Part shown: in pieces, positions 50,200-59,516 of the stretch
How positions within the stretch are numbered: the stretch's first letter is position 1
How the letters are laid out: each line of letters opens with the position of its first letter
Origin: PRS1 sp965250265
GTDB lineage: Bacteria; Bacteroidota; Bacteroidia; Flavobacteriales; Flavobacteriaceae
Reading direction: 5' to 3'
Length of the DNA stretch: 64,000 nucleotides
Assembly (NCBI GenBank): GCA_965250265.1
Contig: CBDFNO010000014.1
Location: 310,001 to 374,000, forward strand
Program-made: the position numbers and the translations under genes
The notes under the pieces: model-generated
Told to the model about the DNA's origin: nothing
Databases searched by the model: none
The model's input: only the letters and a program-made list of their open reading frames with translations

Positions 50200-52025
50200 T
50201 CTATACAAGTTTCGTTAGCATTATTTTGTAATTGCTGATTTAAAACAGCAATAATTCTATTTTTTTCTGAATTTGGCAGCTCACCAAATGCAATAATTGT
50301 TGATTCTTCGTCTGGGAAATCCATTAATCCTAACCAAGCAATATCTAAATATAATTGTTGAGGTTGTTGATTATCCGGAACAACATTTCCTGTATCAAAC
50401 TCTTGAGTTACTCTTGCAAAAGTATCTCTATAAAAATCTGCCATATAATTATGACTCCAATCCCTTGTCTCTCTATAGTAATCGTAAATTATATTATGAC
50501 TGCCATTTTCTAATAAAGCAATTGCTTGACTTTCTGTAAGACCAGAAACAATACCATTCCCTATATCCTCTATTATTTGTCTTAAAAATTCGGCATGAAT
50601 GATTTCGTGAATGATTGAATTAACAACAAACAAATTTGGATTAAAATCAACACCCTTAAATGAGTCGTCACTATTCAATGTTATAACAATATTGTCATTG
50701 TCATCTGGCCAACTAGTTATCGCTCTATCGTTATCACTTAAATCAGCAAGTTTAAGAGTAATCCTAGCTACAGCATTTTCTCCTTCAAACTTTGAAAGAA
50801 CATTACTAACTAATTTTTGTATTTTCATTTTATTATAAATGCATTTTGCCTTCCCAACAAAAGTACTATCAATAATTATTTCTTCATCAAAATCCACTTC
50901 GCCGCCATTTGCAAAAGCATCAATGGCTTGTGCAGCAAAAGATTCAGCTTCTGGCAGATAACCACCATTAAAATCATCTTGATTAACTTCTAAATAAAGA
51001 TAAGTAGCCGTTAGGGCTTCAATTGCAATTTCATCGCTGTCTGAGCCTATAAGATAATTAAGAGCTTCTGTACTAAGGGTAAGTTCTTTTAAAACGGATT
51101 TTACAGTATCAAAATTTAGGGTGTTAATACCAATACCTCCATCTGTATCTTTTGGACAATCGCAATCTCCTGTTTCGGCACCATTATTATATACTGCACT
51201 TCTTGCTATCCCTATAGTAATAGTTATTACCCAAACTCCTCCTTCATCAGGATTGTTACATGCGTCTGGACTCGCATGATCTTGATCTCTCCAATTACAA
51301 TGCCAAACTTCAGATATAGTTATATTAGTCCCTCCAGTACCACCGTCACCGGTACCACCTGTTGTTCCTGTATCATCAGGATCGCCCTGAACATCACTTA
51401 CATCAGTGCCTCCTCCTTCTGAATCACTAAGGTCTAAGGTGTTTTTATCACAAGGAATAGGGTCTCCAAATTCATCATATTCTGTTTCACACAGTGTTTC
51501 CTCTTTTTCAGAGAAATAGCCTTCCTGAAAAAAATCAGTATATTTGTGTAAGGAAACCGTGCCTTTAAAAAAGTTAATATTATAACCACTCACAATATAC
51601 TGTTCAAGATAAGATTCGTCACATTTGTACTTTAATACAAAAGGTGTTATATTTTCTCCTGTTGGTGTTTGACCAACAACCAAGTTGTAAAATTCTCCTA
51701 ATGGTGTGTTTGGATAGACAAATCGAAATGAATAATTAGCGTTGTTAAGAGTATCTATGACTTCTAAAATGTTATCAACATCAAAAATAGCCTGATTAAG
51801 TTCATCATCTGTTTTGTTAAAAACGCTCTCATTAATTTTAGTGCTGACATAATTTTTGATTTCCGGTATTTGAGATAACGAAACCATTCTTTGTTGATAA
51901 AGAGGGTTTTCTAATTCTAATTGATTTATATTAATAATATCATCTTTTTGGCATTGAATAAGAAATATTGAAACTCCAAAGAGTAGAATACAGAGCTTAA
52001 GGGAATTTTTTAGTTTGTGTAACAT
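50196..52025 (-). CDS. Secreted lipoprotein with HExxH metallopeptidase-like domain
   Basis: This 609-residue protein has a lipoprotein signal (LLFGVSIFLIQC) and an N-terminal domain to about 190. A Gly/Thr/Asp-rich linker lies at about 197-230 (DVSDVQGDPDDTGTTGGTGD), then a Cys/Trp-rich patch (WHCNWRDQDHASPDACN). The C-terminal region carries VNSIIHEIIHAEFL, the HExxH zinc motif at about 484-488, with SHNYMADFYR downstream as a possible third ligand region. The two-part build with a flexible linker and coupled lipoprotein resembles a polymorphic toxin/immunity pair. Other explanations, such as a surface peptidase, are possible. Confidence 0.7.
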   Translation of the reverse strand: MLHKLKNSLKLCILLFGVSIFLIQCQKDDIININQLELENPLYQQRMVSLSQIPEIKNYVSTKINESVFNKTDDELNQAIFDVDNILEVIDTLNNANYSFRFVYPNTPLGEFYNLVVGQTPTGENITPFVLKYKCDESYLEQYIVSGYNINFFKGTVSLHKYTDFFQEGYFSEKEETLCETEYDEFGDPIPCDKNTLDLSDSEGGGTDVSDVQGDPDDTGTTGGTGDGGTGGTNITISEVWHCNWRDQDHASPDACNNPDEGGVWVITITIGIARSAVYNNGAETGDCDCPKDTDGGIGINTLNFDTVKSVLKELTLSTEALNYLIGSDSDEIAIEALTATYLYLEVNQDDFNGGYLPEAESFAAQAIDAFANGGEVDFDEEIIIDSTFVGKAKCIYNKMKIQKLVSNVLSKFEGENAVARITLKLADLSDNDRAITSWPDDNDNIVITLNSDDSFKGVDFNPNLFVVNSIIHEIIHAEFLRQIIEDIGNGIVSGLTESQAIALLENGSHNIIYDYYRETRDWSHNYMADFYRDTFARVTQEFDTGNVVPDNQQPQQLYLDIAWLGLMDFPDEESTIIAFGELPNSEKNRIIAVLNQQLQNNANETCIE

Positions 52026-52402
52026 TTATTTTTGTTTTAATTAATAATTCAAAATTAAATGCTATTATTAGTTTTAAATAATTGGGATATTATTATGACA
52101 TAAACATAAATAAAATATTTTACTTTTCAAAATAAAAAATCTTAACTAGTCTGGTTTTATCATAATTTTCTGCATTAATATTAGTTGTAGAGTGTGAAAA
52201 ACATTAAATTTTTAAAAAAAAATTGGCTACAAAAAACCATTCATCGATAAAAGCAGAGTTCAAATTTCTTTTAACGACTTTTATTTTACATTCATCTAAA
52301 AACAGCCTAATCAATTTTTACATTTCAGTTATTATATTAATTTTAAAGTGCAATTAAGAAAATAAAGAATCTAAATCGCGATATTAATTAAGTACATCCA
52401 AA
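52026..52402. other. AT-rich intergenic region
   Basis: About 380 bp with no supportable gene. It contains the promoter region of the HExxH lipoprotein gene (leftward) and the area downstream of the clpX terminator. Confidence 0.6.
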
Positions 52403-52448
52403 ATAAAAAACCACTCTGTCCTTAGAAAGCTAAGTGACCAGAGTGGTT
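52403..52448 (-). terminator. Rho-independent terminator after clpX
   Basis: On the minus strand AACCACTCTG (52448-52439) pairs with CAGAGTGGTT (52418-52409), with an inner CTTAG/CTAAG pair, followed by a T-run. It lies 31 bp past the clpX stop and has T-rich DNA on both sides. Confidence 0.88.
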
Positions 52449-52478
52449 TCATTTTTTATAGAAAACTTTTGTTTTCTA

Positions 52479-53711
52479 TTAAGATACTGCTTTTAATTTT
52501 TTAAGACGTGTTTTAGAAAGTTTTCCTTCAGCATAAGATTTGGTGACATTGAGTTTTGTTTCTTCACTTCCAGGTAAATTAAACATTGCGTCAGTTAAAA
52601 CTTCTTCACATAAAGATCGTAATCCTCTTGCACCAAGTTTATACTCTACTGCTTTCTCAACAATAAAATCTAGTGCGCCTTCTGTCATTGTTAGTTCTAT
52701 TTCATCCATAGAAAACAATTTCACATACTGTTTTACGATCGCATTTTTAGGTTCTGTTAAAATTGCTCTTAATGTACTGGCATCTAAAGGATTCATATAC
52801 GTTAAAACAGGTAGTCTACCAATAATTTCAGGAATTAATCCAAAGTCTTTTAAGTCTTTTGGCGTAATATACTGTAGCAAGTTATCTTTATCCAAATCAT
52901 CTTCGACATGAGAAGCTTTATAACCCATTGCAGACATATTTAACCGTTTGGAAATAAAACGTTCCATCCCATCAAAAGCTCCACCAGCAATAAACAAAAT
53001 GTTTTCGGTATTTACTTCTATAAATTTCTGGTCTGGATGTTTTCTACCTCCTTTAGGTGGTACGTTAACAACAGTGCCTTCTAATAGTTTTAATAAAGCT
53101 TGTTGAACTCCTTCACCAGAAACATCTCTTGTAATTGAAGGGTTATCGCTTTTTCGAGCGATTTTATCTATCTCATCAATAAATACAATCCCTTTTTCGG
53201 CTTTTTCAAGATTGTAATCAGCTGCCTGTAATAAACGAGTTAAAATACTTTCTACGTCTTCACCAACATAGCCAGCTTCGGTTAAAACTGTTGCATCTAC
53301 TATAGCAAGAGGTACATTTAACATCCTTGCTATTGTTTTAGCAATTAAGGTTTTTCCAGTTCCTGTTTGCCCTACTATAATGATATTACTCTTTTGAATT
53401 TCTATATCATCATCGGTTTTTATTTGTAACAAACGCTTATAATGGTTATAAACTGCTACAGACATTACGCGCTTAGTATGTTCCTGACCAATAATATACT
53501 CATCTAAAAAACCTTTTATTTGTTGCGGCTTTTTCAGCATTAATTCTGCTGAAAGATCACTATTATCAGTTTGCTTTGATTCTTCAATAACAATACCATG
53601 AGCTTGCTCTATGCAACGATCACAAATATGAGCATCTAAACCCGCTATAAGCAAATTGGTTTCTGGTTTTTTTCTACCGCAAAATGAACATTCTAATTCT
53701 TCTTTAGCCAT
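52479..53711 (-). CDS. clpX: ATP-dependent Clp protease ATP-binding subunit ClpX
   Basis: This 410-residue protein is full length. N-terminal zinc-binding domain (CSFCGRKK, CDRCIEQ at about 9-37), then AAA+ core: Walker A IIVGQTGTGKTLIAKTI (about 110-125), Walker B GIVFIDEIDKIARK, sensor regions, and the IGF-type loop that docks ClpP (FGLIPEIIGRLPV region is the arginine-finger stretch). It unfolds tagged substrates for ClpP. It is 41 bp downstream of clpP in the conserved order tig-clpP-clpX. Confidence 0.96.
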   Translation of the reverse strand: MAKEELECSFCGRKKPETNLLIAGLDAHICDRCIEQAHGIVIEESKQTDNSDLSAELMLKKPQQIKGFLDEYIIGQEHTKRVMSVAVYNHYKRLLQIKTDDDIEIQKSNIIIVGQTGTGKTLIAKTIARMLNVPLAIVDATVLTEAGYVGEDVESILTRLLQAADYNLEKAEKGIVFIDEIDKIARKSDNPSITRDVSGEGVQQALLKLLEGTVVNVPPKGGRKHPDQKFIEVNTENILFIAGGAFDGMERFISKRLNMSAMGYKASHVEDDLDKDNLLQYITPKDLKDFGLIPEIIGRLPVLTYMNPLDASTLRAILTEPKNAIVKQYVKLFSMDEIELTMTEGALDFIVEKAVEYKLGARGLRSLCEEVLTDAMFNLPGSEETKLNVTKSYAEGKLSKTRLKKLKAVS

Positions 53712-53752
53712 AAATAATAATTTTCAAAAAAAATATTTTGAAAAAATACTTG

Positions 53753-54427
53753 CTAATTCTTTGCAAGTATTTCATCAATCATACCATATTCTAATGCTTT
53801 ATCTGCTTTCATCCAATAGTCTCTATCGCTATCAGCATATACTTTATCATAATCTTGCCCTGTATGCTTACTAATAATCTTATATAACTCTTCTTTTAGT
53901 ATTATTATTTCACGTGCTGTGATTTCTATATCACTTGCTTGACCTTGAGCTCCTCCCATTGGTTGATGAATCATTACTCTAGAATGGGTTAAACCACTTC
54001 GTTTTCCTTTTTCTCCTGCACATAATAAAACTGCTCCCATTGATGCTGCCATTCCTGTACAAATTGTTGCTACATCAGGTTTAATAAGTTGCATCGTGTC
54101 ATAAATACCCAAACCAGCATATACACTTCCTCCTGGAGAATTAATATATATTTGAATGTCTTTTGAAGAATCTGTACTTTCTAAAAACAATAACTGAGCT
54201 TGTATGATATTTGCTATTTGATCATTAATCCCAGTTCCCATAAATATAATACGATCCATCATTAATCTTGAAAACACATCAAAAACTGCAATATTCATTT
54301 GACGTTCTTCAATAATATTAGGTGTCATCCCAGCAGGATACATACTACTTATTATTTTATTATAGTAAGTGCTACTTATTCCTTGGTCTTTTATTGCGAA
54401 TTTTTCAAATTCCTTTCCGTAATCCAT
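53753..54427 (-). CDS. clpP: ATP-dependent Clp protease proteolytic subunit ClpP
   Basis: This 224-residue protein has the ClpP serine peptidase triad segments: CTGMAASMGAVLL (nucleophile Ser), HSRVMIHQPMGG (His), and an Asp in the DRDYWM region. The N-terminus is a little longer than in Escherichia coli, with a short propeptide-like stretch. It forms the tetradecameric barrel with ClpX. It is separated from tig by a terminator, so clpP-clpX likely has its own promoter. Confidence 0.95.
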   Translation of the reverse strand: MDYGKEFEKFAIKDQGISSTYYNKIISSMYPAGMTPNIIEERQMNIAVFDVFSRLMMDRIIFMGTGINDQIANIIQAQLLFLESTDSSKDIQIYINSPGGSVYAGLGIYDTMQLIKPDVATICTGMAASMGAVLLCAGEKGKRSGLTHSRVMIHQPMGGAQGQASDIEITAREIIILKEELYKIISKHTGQDYDKVYADSDRDYWMKADKALEYGMIDEILAKN

Positions 54428-54446
54428 ATTCTTTTTAATATTTGAT

Positions 54447-54487
54447 TGATAATAAAAAAGGCGTTGAATTTAACTTAATTCAACGCC
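54447..54487 (-). terminator. Rho-independent terminator after tig
   Basis: On the minus strand GGCGTTGAAT pairs with ATTCAACGCC around an 8-nt loop (54487-54460), followed by TTTTTTATTATC. It lies between tig and clpP. Confidence 0.88.
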
Positions 54488-54509
54488 TAAATATAATGAT
54501 TTTTTAAAA

Positions 54510-55835
54510 CTATGAGCCGTAAACTTCTTTTACGAATTTATCGTAAGGAAGTTCTTTAATTTTAAGGTAAGCTTTTTCTTTATATAAATCTAATAATTTT
54601 TGACTCACAAGTTGCTCTGATAATCGTTTTACTTCATCCTTATTAGATAAAACTCTTGCTACAATATCATCTAATTCTTTATCTGAAGGATTATTTTGTC
54701 CAAATTGTGCCATTTGCCCTTTAATCATTTCTCTTGAATGTGCTTTTAAATCTTCAAAATTAACTTGAATATCATTGTCTGCCATTAGTTTCCCTTCAAT
54801 TAATTGATAGCGCATACTCTTTTCAGACTTCTCATATTCTTCTTTAGCCTGAGTCTCATCTATGGCTTCTTCTCCTGCAGTTTGCATCCATTTTTGTAAG
54901 AATTCAGCTGGCAGATTAAATTTTGTGCTTTCTACTAAATGTTCAGTAACATCGTTTAGTAATTTTTGATCGGATTGCTGTATAAATTGTTTTTCAGCAT
55001 CTAGTTTTATTCTTTCTTTAAGTTCGGTAACAGAAGTAATATTTCCTTTCCCAAATAATTTATCAAACAATTCTTGATCAAGATCCGCAAGTTCTCTAGT
55101 GTTTATTTCTGTAATTGAAAATGTGACTTCAATATTTAGATCATGAGCATCGTCATGAGATACTTTTAAATAGTTTATTAGGTCATGTTCATTATTAAAA
55201 AGTCCTTTAGTTTTTAAAGTAACAACATCTCCAATCTTAGCTCCAACAAATTTTTTGGAGTTCACTTTACCTTTAATTTTATCTAATGTTAAGGTAGTTG
55301 AATTTTCAATTTGTTTATCTTCATTTTTAAAAACACCTGTAACCTCATCGCCTTCACCCATTACATTCTTTGAAACTAGTTTCCCATATTGCTTTTGGAT
55401 ATTAATAACTTGATCGCCAACCATTTTATCATCAGCTACAATCTTGTAATGATTTATCGCTTTTTTGCCTTTTAGTTTTACATCAAATTCTGGTGCTATT
55501 CCAAGTTCAAATTCAAAAGAAAACTCTTCTGAATTCCAATCTAAATGTTCTTGAGATTTTGGTAAAGGATTCCCTAAAACATCCAATTTCTCTTCAGTTA
55601 AATATTTATTAAGAGCGTCTTGTAACAATTTATTTACTTCGTCTATTAAAACCGCTTTACCATATTGCTTTTTTACCATTCCCATTGGCACATGTCCTTT
55701 TCTAAATCCAGGAATGTTAGCCGTTTTACGGTAATCTGATAATATTTTTTCAACCTTATCACTATAATCGCCTTTAGTAATATCTACTTTTACTACAGCA
55801 TTTAATTCATCAATATTTTCTCTTGTAATATTCAT
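54510..55835 (-). CDS. tig: Trigger factor (ribosome-associated chaperone)
   Basis: The 441-residue protein starts MNITRENIDELNAVVKVDI. The ribosome-binding segment is present (IPGFRKGHVPMGMVKKQYG, the GFRxGxxP signature at about 45-60), then a divergent PPIase-like middle and a helical C-terminal arm (about 245-441). It chaperones nascent chains at the exit tunnel. The start at 55835 lies just after a TATTTTTGC -7 element; the longer frame from 55871 would begin upstream of that promoter element. Confidence 0.92.
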   Translation of the reverse strand: MNITRENIDELNAVVKVDITKGDYSDKVEKILSDYRKTANIPGFRKGHVPMGMVKKQYGKAVLIDEVNKLLQDALNKYLTEEKLDVLGNPLPKSQEHLDWNSEEFSFEFELGIAPEFDVKLKGKKAINHYKIVADDKMVGDQVINIQKQYGKLVSKNVMGEGDEVTGVFKNEDKQIENSTTLTLDKIKGKVNSKKFVGAKIGDVVTLKTKGLFNNEHDLINYLKVSHDDAHDLNIEVTFSITEINTRELADLDQELFDKLFGKGNITSVTELKERIKLDAEKQFIQQSDQKLLNDVTEHLVESTKFNLPAEFLQKWMQTAGEEAIDETQAKEEYEKSEKSMRYQLIEGKLMADNDIQVNFEDLKAHSREMIKGQMAQFGQNNPSDKELDDIVARVLSNKDEVKRLSEQLVSQKLLDLYKEKAYLKIKELPYDKFVKEVYGS

Positions 55836-55859
55836 TTTATTTAATATGAAAATTGGGAT

Positions 55860-55868
55860 GCAAAAATA
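55860..55868 (-). promoter_or_regulatory. -7 promoter element of tig
   Basis: Minus-strand TATTTTTGC matches TAnnTTTG, 25 bp before the tig ATG. It supports the shorter tig start. Confidence 0.6.
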
Positions 55869-55915
55869 CATTTTTTTTATATGACACCAAACTTTTTAAC
55901 CTATTGAAATCTGGT

Positions 55916-56266
55916 CTATTTTTTATCCTCTTTAACCATTGAATTTAGAATAGATTGTAGTATAGATAAAAGGATACTAAACAGCAGAGCAATCCACATA
56001 CTGTCGACTGAAAATCCATCTATAAAATTACTTGCTACTTTAATAATGATAGCGTTTATAATTAACAAAAATAAGCCCAATGTCACTATGGTTATTGGTA
56101 AGGTTAATATAATTAAAATAGGTTTTAGCAAAACATTTAATATTGCTATAACAAATGCAACGATAATGGCATCTTTAATTGGGTCTACTAGAGTAACACC
56201 TGGCAAAAAATTAGCAATAATCATTACAGATACGGCACTCACCAGAATCTTTATTATAAGTTTCAT
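55916..56266 (-). CDS. Phage holin family / small membrane protein (DUF-type, four TM)
   Basis: This 116-residue protein has four hydrophobic segments (LIIKILVSAVSVMIIANFLP, AIIVAFVIAILNVLLKPILI, LTLPITIVTLGLFLLIINAI, IALLFSILLSILQSIL). The LPxTxxTLGLFxxxxNA motif is characteristic of the PF04020-type family annotated as phage holin family IV. Chromosomal members are widespread and are not linked to lysis; function is unknown. It lies between tig and an alpha/beta hydrolase gene on the same strand. Confidence 0.82.
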   Translation of the reverse strand: MKLIIKILVSAVSVMIIANFLPGVTLVDPIKDAIIVAFVIAILNVLLKPILIILTLPITIVTLGLFLLIINAIIIKVASNFIDGFSVDSMWIALLFSILLSILQSILNSMVKEDKK

Positions 56267-56306
56267 TTAAAAAGAATTTTGAAGATTTTAATAAAAATAC
56301 AAAACC

Positions 56307-57071
56307 TTAATTTATAAACTGCATCACTTGCTCATAAAATTCTTTAGGGTTTTCTGCATGCAGCCAATGGCCTGCATTATTTATGGTCTCAACTGTAGCT
56401 GTAGGAAAATGTGCTTTTATTAATGCTCTATCATTAAGATTTATATAATCTGATGTATCACCTCTCAGGAACAAAGTGTTTCCTATAAATTTTGAATCTG
56501 TAGGCAAAGCTTCACCAATTTCTTCAACATTATCTTTTAATACTTTTAAATTAATTCGAAGCCCTAATTGTTCTTTTTCAACCCAATATAAATTCTTAAG
56601 CAAAAACTGTCTTATTCCAAACTCCGGCACATAATTAGCTAATATATTATCCCCTTCTTTTCTTGTTTTTATTAGTTCAAAATCTAATGCTGATAACCCT
56701 TCTAAAATAATATCGTGATGTACTGGATAAAATCGTGGTGAAATATCTGCGACGATTAATTTTGAAACCATCTGCGGATATTTTGTAGCAAACAACATTG
56801 CTGTTTTTCCTCCCATAGAATGCCCAAGTAAAATAATATCGTCTAATTGATACTCATCACAATAGGTTTTTAAATCTTCAACCAAAACATCATAATTAAA
56901 AGTATCACTCTTAAAACTTCTCCCATGGTTTCGTTGGTCAACCAAATGTATTTCATAACCTTGCTCACTAAAACGATTCCCAAGGGTTTTCCAGTTATCA
57001 CTCATGCCCAAAAAACCATGAAGAATAATAAATGGCTGTCCTTGTCCTAAAATATTTGAATATAATTGCAT
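56307..57071 (-). CDS. Alpha/beta hydrolase (YbfF-type esterase)
   Basis: This 254-residue protein has the oxyanion segment LHGFLGMSDNWKTLG, the nucleophile elbow LLGHSMGGKTAM (Ser about residue 90), and a C-terminal NNAGHWLHAENP His. This is the pattern of YbfF/acyl-CoA esterase-like hydrolases. The substrate is not determinable. Its start shares one base with the end of pdxJ, so the two are co-transcribed. Confidence 0.88.
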   Translation of the reverse strand: MQLYSNILGQGQPFIILHGFLGMSDNWKTLGNRFSEQGYEIHLVDQRNHGRSFKSDTFNYDVLVEDLKTYCDEYQLDDIILLGHSMGGKTAMLFATKYPQMVSKLIVADISPRFYPVHHDIILEGLSALDFELIKTRKEGDNILANYVPEFGIRQFLLKNLYWVEKEQLGLRINLKVLKDNVEEIGEALPTDSKFIGNTLFLRGDTSDYINLNDRALIKAHFPTATVETINNAGHWLHAENPKEFYEQVMQFIN

Positions 57072-57784
57072 TACTTTAATCTGTGTAGATACATATTCAC
57101 TACATTTTCAATCCCTAAATACAGACTTTCAGAAATTAATGCATGCCCTATTGAAACTTCTAAAAGTTCTGGAATATTGTCCTTAAAATATTTAATATTG
57201 GCTAATGACAAATCATGTCCTGCATTAACTCCAAGGCCAATAGAATTGGCAAATTCAGCGCATTCAATATACGGTTTAATAGCATCTTTATTTCCCAAAC
57301 TGTATTGATGAGCAAAGTCTTCGGTATATAATTCAATTCTATCAGTCCCTGTGGCTTTAGCTCCTTCTACTTGGTTTAGATCAGCATCTAAAAAAACAGA
57401 AGTTCTAATATTGTTTTGTTTAAATTCTTGAATTATTTCCTTTAAAAAACCTCTATGCTTTATAGTATCCCAACCAGAGTTTGAGGTTATTGCATTTTCA
57501 GCATCAGGTACTAAAGTTACTTGCGTTGGTTTAATATTTAAAACCATTTCTACAAATTTTGAAATGGGATTCCCTTCTATATTAAATTCGGTATAAACAA
57601 TAGGTTTTAAATCGTAAGCGTCTTGATAACGAATATGGCGTTCGTCTGGTCGAGGATGAATCGTGACCCCTTGAGCACCAAACTGCTGTATATCTTTTGC
57701 AAATTGAACAAGATTAGGAGTGTCTCCACCTCTAGAGTTTCTTAAGGTTGCAATCTTGTTAATATTTACACTTAGTTTTGTCAT
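57071..57784 (-). CDS. pdxJ: Pyridoxine 5'-phosphate synthase PdxJ
   Basis: This 237-residue TIM-barrel enzyme condenses 1-deoxyxylulose 5-phosphate and aminoacetone phosphate to pyridoxine 5'-phosphate. Characteristic segments: VNINKIATLRNSRGGDTPN, GVTIHPRPDERHIRYQDAYDL, GNPISKFVEMV, PTQVTLVPDAENAITSNSGWD, VNAGHDLSLANI, and IGHALISESLYLG. Length matches the family. A -7 element lies at 57803-57811 just upstream. Confidence 0.95.
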   Translation of the reverse strand: MTKLSVNINKIATLRNSRGGDTPNLVQFAKDIQQFGAQGVTIHPRPDERHIRYQDAYDLKPIVYTEFNIEGNPISKFVEMVLNIKPTQVTLVPDAENAITSNSGWDTIKHRGFLKEIIQEFKQNNIRTSVFLDADLNQVEGAKATGTDRIELYTEDFAHQYSLGNKDAIKPYIECAEFANSIGLGVNAGHDLSLANIKYFKDNIPELLEVSIGHALISESLYLGIENVVNMYLHRLK

Positions 57785-57802
57785 TTATTAGATTTTTAAA
57801 AT

Positions 57803-57811
57803 GCAAAAATA
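57803..57811 (-). promoter_or_regulatory. -7 promoter element of pdxJ
   Basis: Minus-strand TATTTTTGC, matching TAnnTTTG, 19 bp before the pdxJ ATG; same word as the tig element. Confidence 0.55.
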
Positions 57812-57874
57812 CAAAGTAAGTTAAGGTTAATCTGTATATTTTTGATTAATTTGCACTTGCTTTTATACGATTCT

Positions 57875-58531
57875 ATGCGGCTAAGTGATTACATAATAAA
57901 TGATATTAAACCTCTTAATGTTAGTGATAACATTAAAGATGTACAACAATTGTTTAATCAGCTTATATACTCCCATGTTCCTGTAAAAAAAGATGACACT
58001 TACATAGGCTGCATTTCTGAAACTGACGCCCATTGTTTTGAATCAAACAAACTGCTTTCAGAATTTTTATACACTATTGAAGGGTTTTATGTTAGAGCCA
58101 ATTCCCCTTGGTTGGATGTTTTAGATGCTTTTGCACAAAACGACTCTAATATTATGCCGGTTTTAGACGAAAAAAATACCTATTTAGGGTATTACGAACT
58201 TAACGACATTATTTCTTTATTTAACGAAACTCCTTTTTTTTCTGAATCTGGAGGAATTTTAATTGTAGAAAAAGGGACGAACGATTATTCTTTTAGCGAA
58301 ATATGCCAAATTGTTGAATCTAACAATGCTAAATTGTTAGGTGTTTTTATTTCTAAAATGAAAAATGATGTAATCCAAGTTACTATAAAAATTGGCGGCT
58401 CGGGACTAAATGATATTATTCAAACTTTTAGACGTTATAGCTATAAAATTGTTTCTGGTCATGAAGAAGATGTTTTTATAAAAAACCTTAAAGAGCGTTC
58501 TGATTATTTAAAGAAATATTTAAACATGTAA
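57875..58531 (+). CDS. CBS-domain protein
   Basis: The 218-residue protein starts MRLSDYIINDIKPLNVSDN. Two CBS motifs occupy the N-terminal 130 residues (VQQLFNQLIYSHVPVKKDDTYIGCISE; WLDVLDAFAQNDSNIMPVLDEKNTYLGYYE). An ACT-like alpha/beta C-terminal part follows (GILIVEKGTNDYSFSEICQI, VIQVTIKIGG). It probably senses an adenine nucleotide. It lies 3 nt upstream of nadK, so the two are co-transcribed. Confidence 0.85.
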   Translation: MRLSDYIINDIKPLNVSDNIKDVQQLFNQLIYSHVPVKKDDTYIGCISETDAHCFESNKLLSEFLYTIEGFYVRANSPWLDVLDAFAQNDSNIMPVLDEKNTYLGYYELNDIISLFNETPFFSESGGILIVEKGTNDYSFSEICQIVESNNAKLLGVFISKMKNDVIQVTIKIGGSGLNDIIQTFRRYSYKIVSGHEEDVFIKNLKERSDYLKKYLNM

Positions 58532-58534
58532 CTT

Positions 58535-59419
58535 ATGAAGATTGCAATCTTTGGTAAGTCTTACCGCAAAAATTCAGAGTCCTCAATTGTAACACTATTA
58601 AGGGTTTTAGACAATAAGCAAATTGAGGTTTATTTTGATGAACAATTTTACACAACTATTAAAGCACAAAAAAACAGCAATTTTAAAACGATAGATTTTA
58701 AAACCTTTAGTCATTTAGATAATTCATTCGATTTACTAATAAGTATTGGTGGCGATGGTACTATGCTAAGAGCTATTACTTATGTTAGAGATTTTTCAAT
58801 TCCAATAGTTGGTATTAATACTGGTCGTTTGGGATTTTTGGCTACAATACAAAAAAACAACATTGAAAATGCCATAGAAGAAATTCTAAAAGGTAATTAT
58901 CGCATTTCTGAAAGAAGCCTGCTCACCATAAAAACAGAACCAGAAAATGAAAGTTTATTAGACTTTAATGTAGCTTTAAACGAAATTGCCGTAAGCAGAA
59001 AAAACACAACTTCAATGATTACTGTGGAGACTAGTTTAAATAATGAATACTTGACATCGTATTGGGCAGATGGTTTAATTATTTCTACACCAACAGGTTC
59101 TACAGGATATTCATTGAGTTGCGGGGGTCCAGTAATTATGCCAGATGCTGACAGTTTCACACTTACTCCAATTGCTCCTCATAACCTTAATGCCAGACCT
59201 CTGGTAATTCCCGATTCTACTGAAATAAAACTAAAAGTAAGTGGTCGAGAAGGTAATTATTTAGTATCCTTAGATTCAAGGATTGCAACGTTAAATAACA
59301 ATTCTACTGTAACAATAAAAAAAGCGAATTTTAAAATTAAAATGATAGAACTGGAAGGAGAGAGTTTTATCCACACACTTCGCAAGAAACTTCTTTGGGG
59401 AGAAGACAAACGAAATTAG
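58535..59419 (+). CDS. nadK: NAD kinase
   Basis: This 294-residue protein phosphorylates NAD to NADP. It has the GGDGTML motif (ISIGGDGTMLRAIT, about 70-80), VGINTGRLGFLATI, the NE segment (VALNEIAV), and DGLIISTPTGSTGYSLSCGGP for substrate binding. Length and motif order are normal. It follows the CBS gene by 3 nt. Confidence 0.95.
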   Translation: MKIAIFGKSYRKNSESSIVTLLRVLDNKQIEVYFDEQFYTTIKAQKNSNFKTIDFKTFSHLDNSFDLLISIGGDGTMLRAITYVRDFSIPIVGINTGRLGFLATIQKNNIENAIEEILKGNYRISERSLLTIKTEPENESLLDFNVALNEIAVSRKNTTSMITVETSLNNEYLTSYWADGLIISTPTGSTGYSLSCGGPVIMPDADSFTLTPIAPHNLNARPLVIPDSTEIKLKVSGREGNYLVSLDSRIATLNNNSTVTIKKANFKIKMIELEGESFIHTLRKKLLWGEDKRN

Positions 59420-59491
59420 GCAATAATTTAGCTTAATTCTTGTTTATCTGTAATACTATTCAACAAATTATAATAGGCAAATCTTATTTAT

Positions 59492-59500
59492 TATATTTGC
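59492..59500 (+). promoter_or_regulatory. -7 promoter element of porG
   Basis: TATATTTGC at 59492-59500 matches TAnnTTTG and lies 16 bp before the ATG at 59517. Confidence 0.55.
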
Positions 59501-59516
59501 AAACTTTTAAAATCCT

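Noticed and set aside
55836..55871. Longer N-terminus of trigger factor
   Set aside because: The extra codons overlap the TATTTTTGC promoter element and do not resemble the family's N-terminus.
55916..56266. Holin-family membrane protein as a sign of prophage
   Set aside because: No phage structural or lysis genes are nearby, and this family is common on Bacteroidota chromosomes.
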